From: Edaphocola flava
Lineage (GTDB): Bacteria; Bacteroidota; Bacteroidia; Chitinophagales; Chitinophagaceae
Direction of reading: 5' to 3'
Length of the DNA: 64,000 nt
Assembly: GCF_004118155.1 (NCBI RefSeq)
Contig: NZ_SAIQ01000004.1
Span: 279,641-343,640 of the forward strand
Under the pieces are notes generated by a model. It made no database searches. It worked only from the letters and a program-made list of their open reading frames with translations, and had not been told where the DNA came from. Positions 8,849 through 16,542 of the stretch are shown piece by piece (positions within the stretch are counted from its first letter, which is position 1; each line of letters opens with the position of its first letter). Both the position numbers and the translations under genes were made by a program.

Positions 8849-8893
8849 GATGCATACACCAAAAATAACAATGCTATTTTTGGTGTATGCATC
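8849..8893. repeat. Perfect 19-bp-arm inverted repeat
   Basis: Arm 8849-8867 is exactly complementary to 8875-8893, with a 7-base loop. The arms contain GATGCATACACC and a run of A/T nearest the loop. It lies in a stretch (8721-9180) with no convincing gene. It may be a terminator, a protein-binding palindrome or the remnant of a small mobile element. Confidence 0.6.
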
Positions 8894-9180
8894 TATTGTA
8901 GGTTAACTTATGCCAATTATTATCTATACCATAGTAAGATACTTTCTTCAAACCCTTATTGCTGCATAATAATTGCTGAAACCTATGCTTTAGTTATTCT
9001 ATTGCCAATAATTCACAGTAAGTATATATAAAGGCGTTCCGAGTATAATCATATTTTAGTTTAATTAAGTTACCTAGTGATTTATATTTTAGACATTATT
9101 TGAAACATCAGTTTATGTATTTACTATATATACTGCTATGAAAATAGTATATAATGTAGTTCCTCGAAGATGTTCAATTC

Positions 9181-9285
9181 ATGGAAGATCAAGAAAAAGA
9201 GAATAAGCCTGAACCCAAAAAGGAAGATGACGATAATAAGAATAAAAATCAACCAATACAAACAGTTGAAATAATAGTTAATTAA
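9181..9285 (+). CDS. 34-residue charged mini-protein
   Basis: ATG 9181 to TAA 9285 gives a peptide starting MEDQEKENKPEPKKEDDDNK and ending IQTVEIIVN. It has its own intrinsic terminator 30 bp downstream, which argues for a real transcript. A polar Lys/Glu/Pro-rich leader running into VEIIVN is how several bacterial multi-ubiquitin-like proteins begin before their first beta-grasp domain. Here the frame ends just there. It could be a truncated remnant of such a gene or an independent peptide. The resemblance is short and unproven. Confidence 0.4.
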   Translation: MEDQEKENKPEPKKEDDDNKNKNQPIQTVEIIVN

Positions 9286-9314
9286 TAGGAATTAATATAT
9301 CCTTATACGTACCT

Positions 9315-9354
9315 AAAAGCCAGTTGTAGAACATTTGCTACTACTGGCTTTTTT
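9315..9354 (+). terminator. Intrinsic terminator of the mini-gene
   Basis: AAAAGCCAGT (9315-9324) pairs with ACTGGCTTTT (9343-9352), with a further TAG/CTA pair inside and a T-run at the end. The gap from here to 9572 shows nothing else I can support. Confidence 0.75.
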
Positions 9355-9572
9355 ACGAGACAAACTAAATGTAGGGTCTAATGTATTGTAATGAAATACT
9401 CTTTAATAACGGTAATTCGTCTCATAACAATTGATAAAGTAGCACAATTAGGATTCTTGTAAATCCCTTAATAACAATCAATTTAATAAATATCTTGATT
9501 ATTTATGAATTTATTCACAAAATTGAAAACTAAGCATTAGATTGCATATCTTAATCATTTAGAAAAATTATC

Positions 9573-9683
9573 ATGCCAAGAAATAGAAAATTTATACCTA
9601 CATATAGTGATTATCATAAAGAAAACAAAGGCATAAAAAGCATATTGCTTAAAAATATATTGTTAGAATTGAATTACATGTGA
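9573..9683 (+). CDS. Possible 36-residue leader or split N-terminus
   Basis: ATG 9573 starts MPRNRKFIPTYSDYHKENKG and ends at ATG-TGA (9678-9683). The next frame starts with GTG at 9680 inside this ATGTGA. Either this is a short coupled leader peptide or, if a base has been lost or gained, the two frames were once a single protein; the hydrophobic helix ILLKNILLELNYM would then join the next ORF. Neither reading is proven. Confidence 0.3.
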   Translation: MPRNRKFIPTYSDYHKENKGIKSILLKNILLELNYM

Positions 9684-10054
9684 TTCGAGAAAGCAGCTCA
9701 TTAACTGAAGATGATTGCAATAAAATATATAAGGAAATTAGCGATTTTCTCCAAAATGAGGAAAACCTATCTTCTGACAAATATCAACTAAATTCAGCTT
9801 TTACAAAAACTGTTACACATAATGATATTGAATTCAAATTACCTCGTGGTGAGTATTATATAAAAACACTTAGCAACATACCAAAAATAAAAACTGTTGT
9901 TTGTGAAATTTGTAATGAAATAATAGGAGATTACAATGATCAATTAAGAAACTGTTTCTCGCTACTTGTAATTGATGCCAACCGAATTTTATGTTGCTAT
10001 CCCGATCCGAAAGATGAAAAAGATACCAAATTATGTAGTTTTATAGTCAGATAG
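9680..10054 (+). CDS. Hypothetical protein, 124 residues
   Basis: The frame opens with GTG at 9680 within the preceding ATGTGA. The product is cytosolic, acidic at the start (SLTEDDCNKIYKEISDFLQN) and then mixed. It has two Cys near VVCEICNEIIGD and one pair near RILCCYPDP; they do not form a standard zinc motif. No family is recognised. The gene is convergent with 10059-10253, with only 4 bp between them. Confidence 0.45.
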   Translation: MIRESSSLTEDDCNKIYKEISDFLQNEENLSSDKYQLNSAFTKTVTHNDIEFKLPRGEYYIKTLSNIPKIKTVVCEICNEIIGDYNDQLRNCFSLLVIDANRILCCYPDPKDEKDTKLCSFIVR

Positions 10055-10058
10055 CTAA

Positions 10059-10253
10059 TTATCTATCCATTTTTTGTAAATCTTGTGTGCTATCACTATA
10101 CCCCTTAGCATATTGGTGTAAAATATACATTTGGGCATCCATTACTTCTAAAATTTCGTTGAACTCAATTGGCATTCCACTATTGTTGGTTACATTGATT
10201 ACATTTTCAACTATTGTAATGTTAATATCGGACTTACTGAAATTTAAAACCAT
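10059..10253 (-). CDS. Hypothetical small protein, 64 residues
   Basis: The product MVLNFSKSDINITIVENVIN... is short and acidic. It shows a beta-strand-like first half and a helical second half (EILEVMDAQMYILHQYAKGY). It has no signal or membrane segment and no known family. It abuts the convergent 9680 gene. The following gap to 10510 shows no supported feature. Confidence 0.4.
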   Translation of the reverse strand: MVLNFSKSDINITIVENVINVTNNSGMPIEFNEILEVMDAQMYILHQYAKGYSDSTQDLQKMDR

Positions 10254-10510
10254 AATACAATTTATTAATTTTATTTATATATAATAATTTGGTGGAATTG
10301 TTTAATATTATTATTAAAAAATAACAAATTGTGCTATATTTTATGATCAGTTTTGAATAAATAAAACATCACATACATATAAAGAGGCATGTGAGAATAT
10401 GTAAAGTATATCAATAAGCAAGACGAAAGTAAAATTCAGCAACACAACGTCATGAGCTAATAGTAATTTTACATCTAAATCAAAAAGAATCTTTCCATTC
10501 CCTTACAACA

Positions 10511-10562
10511 GCTGTATAATAAAATGTCCCTTTCTATTTGAAGGGACATTTTATTATACAGC
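10511..10562. terminator. Perfect 22-bp-arm inverted repeat, bidirectional terminator
   Basis: Arm 10511-10532 is exactly complementary to 10541-10562, with an 8-base loop. The inner part AATGTCCCTT/AAGGGACATT is GC-richer and flanked by A/T, as in a bidirectional terminator. It lies just past the end of the minus-strand gene 10620-10892. Confidence 0.7.
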
Positions 10563-10619
10563 AATGATTGTGGATATAGTGAGAATGGGAAACTTCACTT
10601 GGATAACAACAAAAGCATT

Positions 10620-10892
10620 TTAAGGAAGCTTAATTTCATGTTGGTAAGCAGTAATCCTGTCCGATCCGCTCACCTCTTTTAAAATATATAAGAAAACAAA
10701 TCGCAAATCTTCAACTTTCATATTGCTCTTTATTACTTCAAAGAGCTTTCCTTCCTGACCAATAACCCTAACAATATCTCTGGGCTTATACTTCGGTTTT
10801 GGCATCTCAAATTTCATAGCCTTAGAAACTGCATTCTCAAAATTCTCTGGTAAGGATGTCTTCTTATCGTTATGTTTAGTAGATTTTGCCAT
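10620..10892 (-). CDS. Small basic protein of unknown function
   Basis: I start this 90-residue product at the second Met (MAKSTKHNDKK), because a TATCTTTG -7 box lies immediately upstream; a start at 10910 would place it inside the gene. After a basic, disordered N-terminus comes PKYKPRDIVRVIGQEGKLFE, which resembles the small beta-barrel proteins seen near mobile DNA (compare the DUF2158 gene at 1369). It is divergent from the transposase gene. No firm family. Confidence 0.5.
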   Translation of the reverse strand: MAKSTKHNDKKTSLPENFENAVSKAMKFEMPKPKYKPRDIVRVIGQEGKLFEVIKSNMKVEDLRFVFLYILKEVSGSDRITAYQHEIKLP

Positions 10893-10896
10893 GTAA

Positions 10897-10904
10897 CAAA
10901 GATA
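10897..10904 (-). promoter_or_regulatory. Bacteroidota -7 box TATCTTTG
   Basis: Read on the minus strand, 10904-10897 is TATCTTTG, a full match to the TAnnTTTG consensus. It is five bases from ATG 10892, so the transcript would have little or no leader. Confidence 0.45.
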
Positions 10905-10983
10905 CTCCAATTACCCCTAAAACACATTTTTACATATTTGTGTGATTTATTCACATGCGACACAGTTTGTCTTATACTTTGGA

Positions 10984-10991
10984 TATCTTTG
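10984..10991 (+). promoter_or_regulatory. Bacteroidota -7 box TATCTTTG before transposase
   Basis: TATCTTTG at 10984-10991 matches TAnnTTTG and ends eight bases before ATG 10999. It supports 10999 as the true start of the transposase and implies a near-leaderless mRNA. Confidence 0.45.
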
Positions 10992-10998
10992 TATCATT

Positions 10999-11943
10999 AT
11001 GGATGTGGACATCAAAAATATCGCCAAATTATTTGAGAAGTTTAAAGATCAAGAAGCTTGTAAAGAGTATCTTGAATTTAAGCGTTGGGGTAATAATATC
11101 ATTTGTCCACACTGTAACCAATCTAATCCATACCGCACTAATCGGGGCTTTACCTGCTCTAAAAAAGAATGCCGCAAGAAATTTACTGTAACTAGCGGTA
11201 CCATAATGGACAAAACCAAAATCGAATTAAAGAAATGGTTAGCGGCCATCTTCCTTTTTACTACTTCAAAGAAAGGCCATAGTTCAGTTTATGTAGCTAA
11301 TTTACTAGGTATCACACAAAAAACTGCTTGGTTCATGCTTCAACGCATCCGGGTCATGCTATTAAGTGGTGAGTCACCTTCTGATCTTTTAACTGGTATC
11401 GTTGAAGTAGACGAAACTTATGTAGGCGGTAAGTACAAAAACAAGCATTACTCTAAAAGGAAGAAAGAAGCCCAAGGCCGTTCCACAAAAGATAAAATAC
11501 CTGTTGTGGGTTTAATGTCACGAGGCGGCAATGTAGTTGCATTCGTAACTGAAGATACATCTGCTAACACGTTAGATCAAATAATAGATAATAATGTCTC
11601 TAGTGATGCAATAGTCGTTACAGATGGCTATAAAGGTTATAACCATGTGCATAAGAAATTTAATCACATACGGGTAAAGCAGGGTAATTGCTACGTTGTT
11701 AAAGATGGAGACAACGAATATCATACCCAAACAATTGAAAGTTTCTGGGCGACCCTTAAAAGGGGCTATGTAGGCATCTATCACTATATGAGTAGGAAGC
11801 ATCTTAATAAGTATGTAAATGAATATGCTTATCGCTATAACAATAAGGATTTAACTGTATCTGAGATATTCGGAAAATCAATGTCTCTCTATAGCAGATC
11901 ACGGATAACCTTTAAGGAGTTAACCAAAAAATTGACAGCCTAA
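10999..11943 (+). CDS. IS1595-family transposase
   Basis: This 314-residue protein starts MDVDIKNIAKLFEKF. Residues ~30-60 form the zf-IS1595 zinc ribbon (CPHC near 35, then C..KKEC). The DDE_Tnp_IS1595 (ISXO2-like) domain follows. It has a first catalytic Asp in VEVDETYVGG, a second in VVTDGYKGY, and the HTQTIESFWATLKR segment with the third acidic residue. All key residues are present and the length is normal, so the protein looks active. I find no clear terminal inverted repeats or target duplication. The only inverted match is CATGTAAC/GTTACATG (10890-10897 and 11965-11972), over the start codons of the two neighbours. Homologues without IS ends also occur as resident genes. Confidence 0.85.
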   Translation: MDVDIKNIAKLFEKFKDQEACKEYLEFKRWGNNIICPHCNQSNPYRTNRGFTCSKKECRKKFTVTSGTIMDKTKIELKKWLAAIFLFTTSKKGHSSVYVANLLGITQKTAWFMLQRIRVMLLSGESPSDLLTGIVEVDETYVGGKYKNKHYSKRKKEAQGRSTKDKIPVVGLMSRGGNVVAFVTEDTSANTLDQIIDNNVSSDAIVVTDGYKGYNHVHKKFNHIRVKQGNCYVVKDGDNEYHTQTIESFWATLKRGYVGIYHYMSRKHLNKYVNEYAYRYNNKDLTVSEIFGKSMSLYSRSRITFKELTKKLTA

Positions 11944-11968
11944 ATACATAACACGTAAAGAAAGTTAC

Positions 11969-12892
11969 ATGTCAAATTCAAAGAAATTAATTAGTGATAT
12001 TATAAATGAGCTAGTGGATATTGACAAATCCATCTCTGGTAGTTTATTGAAAACTAAAGTATTAGCATCAAGAATTAGAAATATCCAATTAGCAGAATGG
12101 GCAAATTATGAACTAATCGGATATCCAGATGACGATATTGTTCCAAGCTATAGAAAAGACATTGAAGGATTAGTTATTGGTGATTATTTCCTTAACTCTC
12201 TTCATTATAACAGGCAGCCGATAATAACTAACGGATTAACTCAGAATTTCACATTTTATAATTTTAAAGAAAGTATTACAACATTAGAGCAATTAATTAG
12301 TGATAATGCACAAACTTTATTTCAATTTCTTCCTGCTGAAATGGTGAGAGATATTGAACGAAATTGGCGGTCTTGTGGTTACGAATATCAGAGTTTGAAG
12401 GTAATAAATGCAATCAAAGTAATTTATTGTGCATCAGTTAAGGATATAATAAATCAAGTAAGGAATAGATTGCTGAACTTTATGTTAGAGATTGATTCGC
12501 AGTATGGCAGTCTTACAGAGTTAAACCAATTAAGTAATCAAACAATTTCTCAAATTATGAACCAAACTATTATAAATGCAAATGGTGACGGTAATGTAGT
12601 CACCAATGGTAATAACAATGACGTTATAGCCGATATTAATATTGAAAAATCAAATAAGGAGCAATTAAAGGATGCTTTAAGAATGAATAAAGTATCGGAT
12701 AATGATATATTTGATCTAGTTGAGATAATAGATATTGACAATCATGATGCTGAAACCAAATCTTACGGTGATAAAACAAAAAAGTGGTTGGAAAAAATGA
12801 TGATTAAGTCTGTTAATGGTGGGTGGAATATTGCCATAGGAGCAGCAGGAAATATTCTAGCTACAGTTTTGCAGAAGTATATAGGATTCTAA
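11969..12892 (+). CDS. AbiTii-domain phage-resistance protein
   Basis: This 307-residue protein has an N-terminal ~150 residues matching the AbiTii domain. It starts with a helical LISDIINELVDIDKSISGSL, then KVLASRIRN, then AEWANYELIGYPDDDIVPSYR; the W..xEL.GY..-..P.YR signature is typical. The middle has an Asn/Gly-rich stretch (IINANGDGNVVTNGNNN) and the C-terminus a small Gly/Ala helix. The family is named after a lactococcal abortive-infection protein, and its mechanism is not settled. It lies 25 bp after the transposase stop, so the two may be co-transcribed. A clear terminator follows. Confidence 0.8.
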   Translation: MSNSKKLISDIINELVDIDKSISGSLLKTKVLASRIRNIQLAEWANYELIGYPDDDIVPSYRKDIEGLVIGDYFLNSLHYNRQPIITNGLTQNFTFYNFKESITTLEQLISDNAQTLFQFLPAEMVRDIERNWRSCGYEYQSLKVINAIKVIYCASVKDIINQVRNRLLNFMLEIDSQYGSLTELNQLSNQTISQIMNQTIINANGDGNVVTNGNNNDVIADINIEKSNKEQLKDALRMNKVSDNDIFDLVEIIDIDNHDAETKSYGDKTKKWLEKMMIKSVNGGWNIAIGAAGNILATVLQKYIGF

Positions 12893-12902
12893 AAGTTTTT
12901 TA

Positions 12903-12936
12903 AAATAAAGGTTGACCAATGGTCAACCTTTATTTT
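12903..12936 (+). terminator. Intrinsic terminator after AbiTii gene
   Basis: AAATAAAGGTTGACC (12903-12917) and GGTCAACCTTTATTT (12921-12935) are perfectly complementary with a 3-base loop. The 3' arm ends in a T-run. Confidence 0.85.
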
Positions 12937-12972
12937 TGTTACTAGCAGTTCCCAGTAAGTAAATAGATTCCA

Positions 12973-13167
12973 TTACTTTTTCTTGAATAGTACCATCTTC
13001 AATAAGATGATGATGGGAAATAGAAATGCACAGGCAAATATTAAATACATGCTGTTCTGAATACTTAGCCTATGTCCAAACCTCGATATGATTACTATTA
13101 CTACAAGTAAAAAGAGTAATAAACCAATGTTGAAAAAGACATTCTTTTTCTGTGCATGTTTACTCAT
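12973..13167 (-). CDS. Small two-helix membrane protein
   Basis: Starting at Met MSKHAQKKN (13167) gives a 64-residue protein with two hydrophobic segments (around FFNIGLLLFLLVVIVIIS and YLIFACAFLFPIIILLKMV) and a Lys-rich end. Longer starts would overlap the preceding gene. It lies 7 bp behind the broken lipoprotein gene, so it was probably co-expressed with it. A small membrane protein next to an exported toxin-like protein could be an immunity factor, but this is speculation. Confidence 0.55.
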   Translation of the reverse strand: MSKHAQKKNVFFNIGLLLFLLVVIVIISRFGHRLSIQNSMYLIFACAFLFPIIILLKMVLFKKK

Positions 13168-13174
13168 TATTTTA

Positions 13175-13858
13175 TCAATTTTTACAGTCTTCATAGCTAC
13201 GTTTAGCAATTTTTAAACATGTAATGTAAGATGTGAGTGCATTGGCCACCTGAATACCAGTAGCGACTAGACCACCCCCGCTCCAACCTGTGGTTATTGC
13301 TGTCAACCATCCATAACCCATCGAACTCATGTAAGCTTCGTCACAATCTCCTACGGCATCTGCATACGCTTGTTCACATGTCTTACCTACAAACTTAATG
13401 GAATTAAGGAAACTAAATTTATCAATTGCTAAAGTTATTAGTTCTTGATCACTGAGAGCCCTGAGCTCACTGTGCTTTTCTCTAATACTGGTTACACGAT
13501 TGTAACTGTCTTCATGTAAAGATATAATTGTATTTCCTTCTGCAATTCCAAACCGAAGAAATACAGTTTTCATGTCATTAAGTGATTCGCAATTTTGCAA
13601 TGCCTCCTGTAAACCTAGAACATTAAGATCAGGATATTTTGTACTAATTTCTTTAATGGTAGCTTGTAATTTCTTTGCATTTCTATACACTTGTATAAAA
13701 TCTTCATCATTCAGTAAAATACCACCAACATCTGCTGTTATAAGAGAAACTTTGGGTTTATTTGTTAATTCTTCTATTCCATGTTCTTATTTGCTGCATG
13801 ATGATGCGGAAAAGCATAGAATGATAATGGCAGTAAGAGATAATTTGATTTTTTTCAT
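13175..13858 (-). pseudogene. Lipoprotein gene interrupted by one in-frame TAA
   Basis: From ATG 13858 the frame encodes a good lipoprotein signal (MKKIKLSLTAIIILCFSASS, then Cys) and meets TAA at 13789-13787, codon 24. The same frame then continues open for over 200 codons (EHGIEELTNK... to ...SYEDCKN). If intact it would be a 227-residue lipoprotein. The C-terminal third has a Gly/Trp-rich hydrophobic segment (GYGWLTAITTGWSGGGLVATG) and four Cys. Downstream GTG 13690 could give a 171-residue product without a signal. A real nonsense mutation, a sequencing error or a readthrough codon would all explain it. Confidence 0.65.
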
Positions 13859-14135
13859 AATTATTATTTTAGTTGAAAATTATCTTCGAAGAAATAATAA
13901 TTTTTTAATAATGTAACAATATTGCACGTTAATGCATTGCAAATTGTCATGGCTAATTAATAATCAAATCAAGAGGAATAATAGAAGCCGAAAATTTTTA
14001 CTGGTCTTTTATTCTAAGGAAGATAGCTTTATTATTTATTTCATGATGATTATTGAATGAGGATTGGTTCCGAAAAGAATATGATGATATGGATACTAAG
14101 TTTGCGTATTACCTATTGCCTACTGTATAGTAGTT
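13859..14135. other. Gene-free junction between AT-rich island and GC-richer DNA
   Basis: I see no gene here. Base composition changes within this stretch, from roughly one third GC on the left to about half on the right of 14130. No tRNA gene or direct-repeat attachment site is visible. Confidence 0.5.
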
Positions 14136-14834
14136 TTATCGCTGTACCACCGTTACCGAGGCCACATCGCTCCACTGGCCGGCATGGCTATCGCCCATGC
14201 GGTATATGGCCTTGTACTGCCATACCTCTGGCTGTACGGGTAGTGGGTACTCGTCGGTGTAGTTGGGTATGGTATCTATAGCCAACCAGCCCCATGTGGT
14301 GCCACCATCGCGGCTTACCATCAGCTCCAGTGCGGTCATGCCGTTTTTCTTCCATACCACCTCCGGGTGGCCGCCTGCAGAGATCACTATACTAATCAGA
14401 GGCACCAGCTTATTGTTTTCAGTCTTAAGGACATCTGTGCCGATCAGGCCCAGGTTCTTGCCATCGGCCTCGGTATACTGGTAGTGATTCTTGATACGCT
14501 GAGCAATAGAGGACATTCTGCCAAAGATATCGAAGGCTGGTATAGAACTGGGCAAGCCCCCATAAGTAGGTATTTCGGGCAGGGCAGGAGTGGGCTGCCC
14601 TTTGTTCACCCCATCGCGCAGGGCATTTTTAAAAGCAGTAAACGATTTCTGAAAGGCTGCAAACTGATTTTTGAACTTGACCACCGATTCGAAATAAAAG
14701 GCCGCCTGCTGTGCATCGTTTCGCTCCTGATCTGTAATCATGTAGCGTGCGCTTACCTCCTGTAGTTTGGCAGCAAAGTTGTGCAGCCATAATGCTTTAC
14801 CCTCGTCTGTAGTGGGGATGTAGTGTGTTTTCAT
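14136..14834 (-). CDS. Conserved hypothetical with fibronectin-like C-terminus
   Basis: This 232-residue protein has no signal peptide. The N-terminal half is helical (ALWLHNFAAKLQEVSARYMI...). After a Pro-rich hinge the C-terminal ~90 residues look like a fibronectin III-type beta domain (ELMVSRDGGTTWGWLAIDT ... YKAIYRMGDSHAGQWSDVAS). The overall plan matches a hypothetical family that I associate with Bacteroidota; its function is unknown. The striking feature is upstream: 17 tandem 21-bp repeats fill the leader region. Confidence 0.7.
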   Translation of the reverse strand: MKTHYIPTTDEGKALWLHNFAAKLQEVSARYMITDQERNDAQQAAFYFESVVKFKNQFAAFQKSFTAFKNALRDGVNKGQPTPALPEIPTYGGLPSSIPAFDIFGRMSSIAQRIKNHYQYTEADGKNLGLIGTDVLKTENNKLVPLISIVISAGGHPEVVWKKNGMTALELMVSRDGGTTWGWLAIDTIPNYTDEYPLPVQPEVWQYKAIYRMGDSHAGQWSDVASVTVVQR

Positions 14835-14874
14835 TGTATTGATGTTTTATGGTTAAAAAAGATGTTTTTTGACT

Positions 14875-15231
14875 ATTGCCAGGTTCCTATGAATCATTGC
14901 TAGTGTACTATCAATCATTGCTAGTGTACTATCAACTATTGCCAGGTTCCTATGAACCATTGCTAGTGTACTATCAACTATTGCTAGGGTACTAGGAGTC
15001 ATTGCTAGTGTACTATCACCTATTGCCTGGGTCCTATGAATCATTGCTAGTGTACTATCACCTATTGCCAGGGTACTAGGAGTCATTGCTAGTGTACTAT
15101 CAACTATTGCTAGTGTGCTAGGAACCATTGCCAGTGTCCTAGGAACCACTGCTAGTGTACTATGAACTATTGCTAGTGTACTAGGAATCATTGCTAGTAT
15201 GCTATGAACCATTGCTAGTATACTATATGAG
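14875..15231. repeat. Seventeen tandem 21-bp repeats
   Basis: Units begin with ATTGC at 14875, then every 21 bases to 15211; the last is partly diverged. The consensus carries TAGTGTACTA (arms TAGT/ACTA), with variants such as CCAGGTTCCTA and CTAGGGTACTAG. Twenty-one bases is two helical turns, so every unit faces the same side of the DNA. Because 21 is a multiple of three, an open frame of 7-residue repeats (STLAI/STLAM type) runs through on the minus strand, but this looks like a by-product. The array lies directly upstream of the minus-strand gene starting at 14834. Confidence 0.85.
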
Positions 15232-15539
15232 GAAAACGCGTATGTATATAATTGCTATTATGGCAAATTGACTAACTTCTGTACTGTTTTCAGACCTTGC
15301 AGGATCACTGGCCCATACTTTTGCTGGGGCCAAGCGTTTTTTCTTTTCTGGCTTTTGTGTTCCGAAGGCTAATAAAAATCGAGGAGTGCTATATTGATGC
15401 GAGTAATCCTGCGGAACATGCACGATAGAGTATATTAATACTTTTTCGCACTTTATTTAACCATTTCATCCCACAGGAATTAACCCACTTTTCCCAAAAA
15501 AATCTTATTTTTAAAGCACTAAACCTAAACTGACATCTG
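15232..15539. other. Intergenic gap before YdeI gene
   Basis: No gene is supported here. The stretch separates the repeat array and its minus-strand gene from the plus-strand operon starting at 15540, so promoters for both units probably lie in it. Confidence 0.4.
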
Positions 15540-16097
15540 ATGCATAATGCCCAATGGGAGCAGGAGGTAGAATACCTCCATAGCATTATCCGTAAAATGA
15601 ATCTTGATGAGGCCATCAAGTGGGGGGCAACCATATATACCCACAAAGGCCGCAATGTGGTGGCCTGTGGCGGATTCAACAATTTCTTTTCCCTCTGGTT
15701 TTATGATGGTGTTTTCTTAAGCGATCCATACAAGGTACTGGTCAATGCATCTGAAGGTAAGACAAAGGCCCTGCGTCAATGGCGCTTTACCGGTAAAGAC
15801 GAAATAGACGAGGCCAAAATTCAATCGTACATCCGCGAAGCAATCCGCAATGTAGACGAAGGCAAGACCTGGACACCGGAGCGTTCTGCAGAACTGGTCA
15901 TTCCTGATGCATTGCAGGAGGCCCTGGATACGGATGCGGCGCTTAATGAAGCCTTTGCGGCACTGAGTTTGTACAAGCAAAAAGAATACGTAGAACATAT
16001 TGAAACAGCCAAGCGGGATGCCACCCGCCTGAGCCGGCTGGAGAAGATTAAACCAATGATCCTGGAAGGCAAGGGATTGAATGACAAATACCGCTAA
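15540..16097 (+). CDS. YdeI/OmdA-family protein (DUF1801 plus OmdA domain)
   Basis: This 185-residue protein has an N-terminal DUF1801-like domain (DEAIKWGATIYTHKGRNVVACGGFNNFFSLWFYDGVFL). A C-terminal OmdA-type helical tail follows, with the signature KEYVEHIETAKRDATRLSRL; this 'bacteriocin-protection' domain usually reads R..yi..I..AK..eTR.RRi. It is cytosolic with normal length. It heads a cluster of four closely spaced genes of small soluble families (15540-17412). The biochemical role of the family is unclear. Confidence 0.8.
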   Translation: MHNAQWEQEVEYLHSIIRKMNLDEAIKWGATIYTHKGRNVVACGGFNNFFSLWFYDGVFLSDPYKVLVNASEGKTKALRQWRFTGKDEIDEAKIQSYIREAIRNVDEGKTWTPERSAELVIPDALQEALDTDAALNEAFAALSLYKQKEYVEHIETAKRDATRLSRLEKIKPMILEGKGLNDKYR

Positions 16098-16109
16098 CAG
16101 AGTATAGTT

Positions 16110-16535
16110 ATGGCCAAAGCAAATAAAACTGTTTTTACAGAAGATAGCGTTACCGATTTTATAGAACAGGTAAGCGATGCGCAGCAGCGCAGCGATAGTT
16201 ATGAACTGGTACGGCTGATGGAGCAATGCTCCGGAAAAGCGCCGCGCATGTGGGGCAGCAGCATTATCGGGTTTGGCGAGTACCACTATAAGTACGACAG
16301 CGGCCATGAAGGAGATGCACCGGTAATCGGTTTCTCTCCCCGCAAGGCAGCCCTGTCTGTTTATGTCTATTGCGATACCATACGCCAGCAGGAATTACTG
16401 AATGCACTGGGCAAATTCAAGATGGGCAAGGCCTGTATCTATGTAAAGAAGCTGGAGCATATAGACCAGGAAGTGCTCAAAGAAATGATTGCAGACACCT
16501 TACAGTTTATAGACCAGAAATACGGTATAAAATAG
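16110..16535 (+). CDS. DUF1801 protein
   Basis: This 141-residue protein has the DUF1801 pattern throughout: ELVRLMEQCSGKAPRMWGSS, then GFGEYHYKYDSGHEGD, GFSPRKAALSVYVY, and a C-terminal LKEMIADTL helix. The fold is a small alpha/beta domain shared with the first half of YdeI proteins. It starts 12 bp after the YdeI-type gene, so the two are in one operon. No enzymatic residues are known for the family. Confidence 0.8.
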   Translation: MAKANKTVFTEDSVTDFIEQVSDAQQRSDSYELVRLMEQCSGKAPRMWGSSIIGFGEYHYKYDSGHEGDAPVIGFSPRKAALSVYVYCDTIRQQELLNALGKFKMGKACIYVKKLEHIDQEVLKEMIADTLQFIDQKYGIK

Positions 16536-16542
16536 GGCAATG

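Noticed and set aside
14853..15212. 119-residue frame of heptad repeats (STLAI/STLAM) on the minus strand
   Set aside because: The frame stays open only because the DNA repeat is 21 bases long. There is no signal or convincing start, and the DNA core is more regular than the protein.
14875..15231. CRISPR array
   Set aside because: The units are directly adjacent 21-bp tandem repeats with no unique spacers, and no cas genes are nearby.
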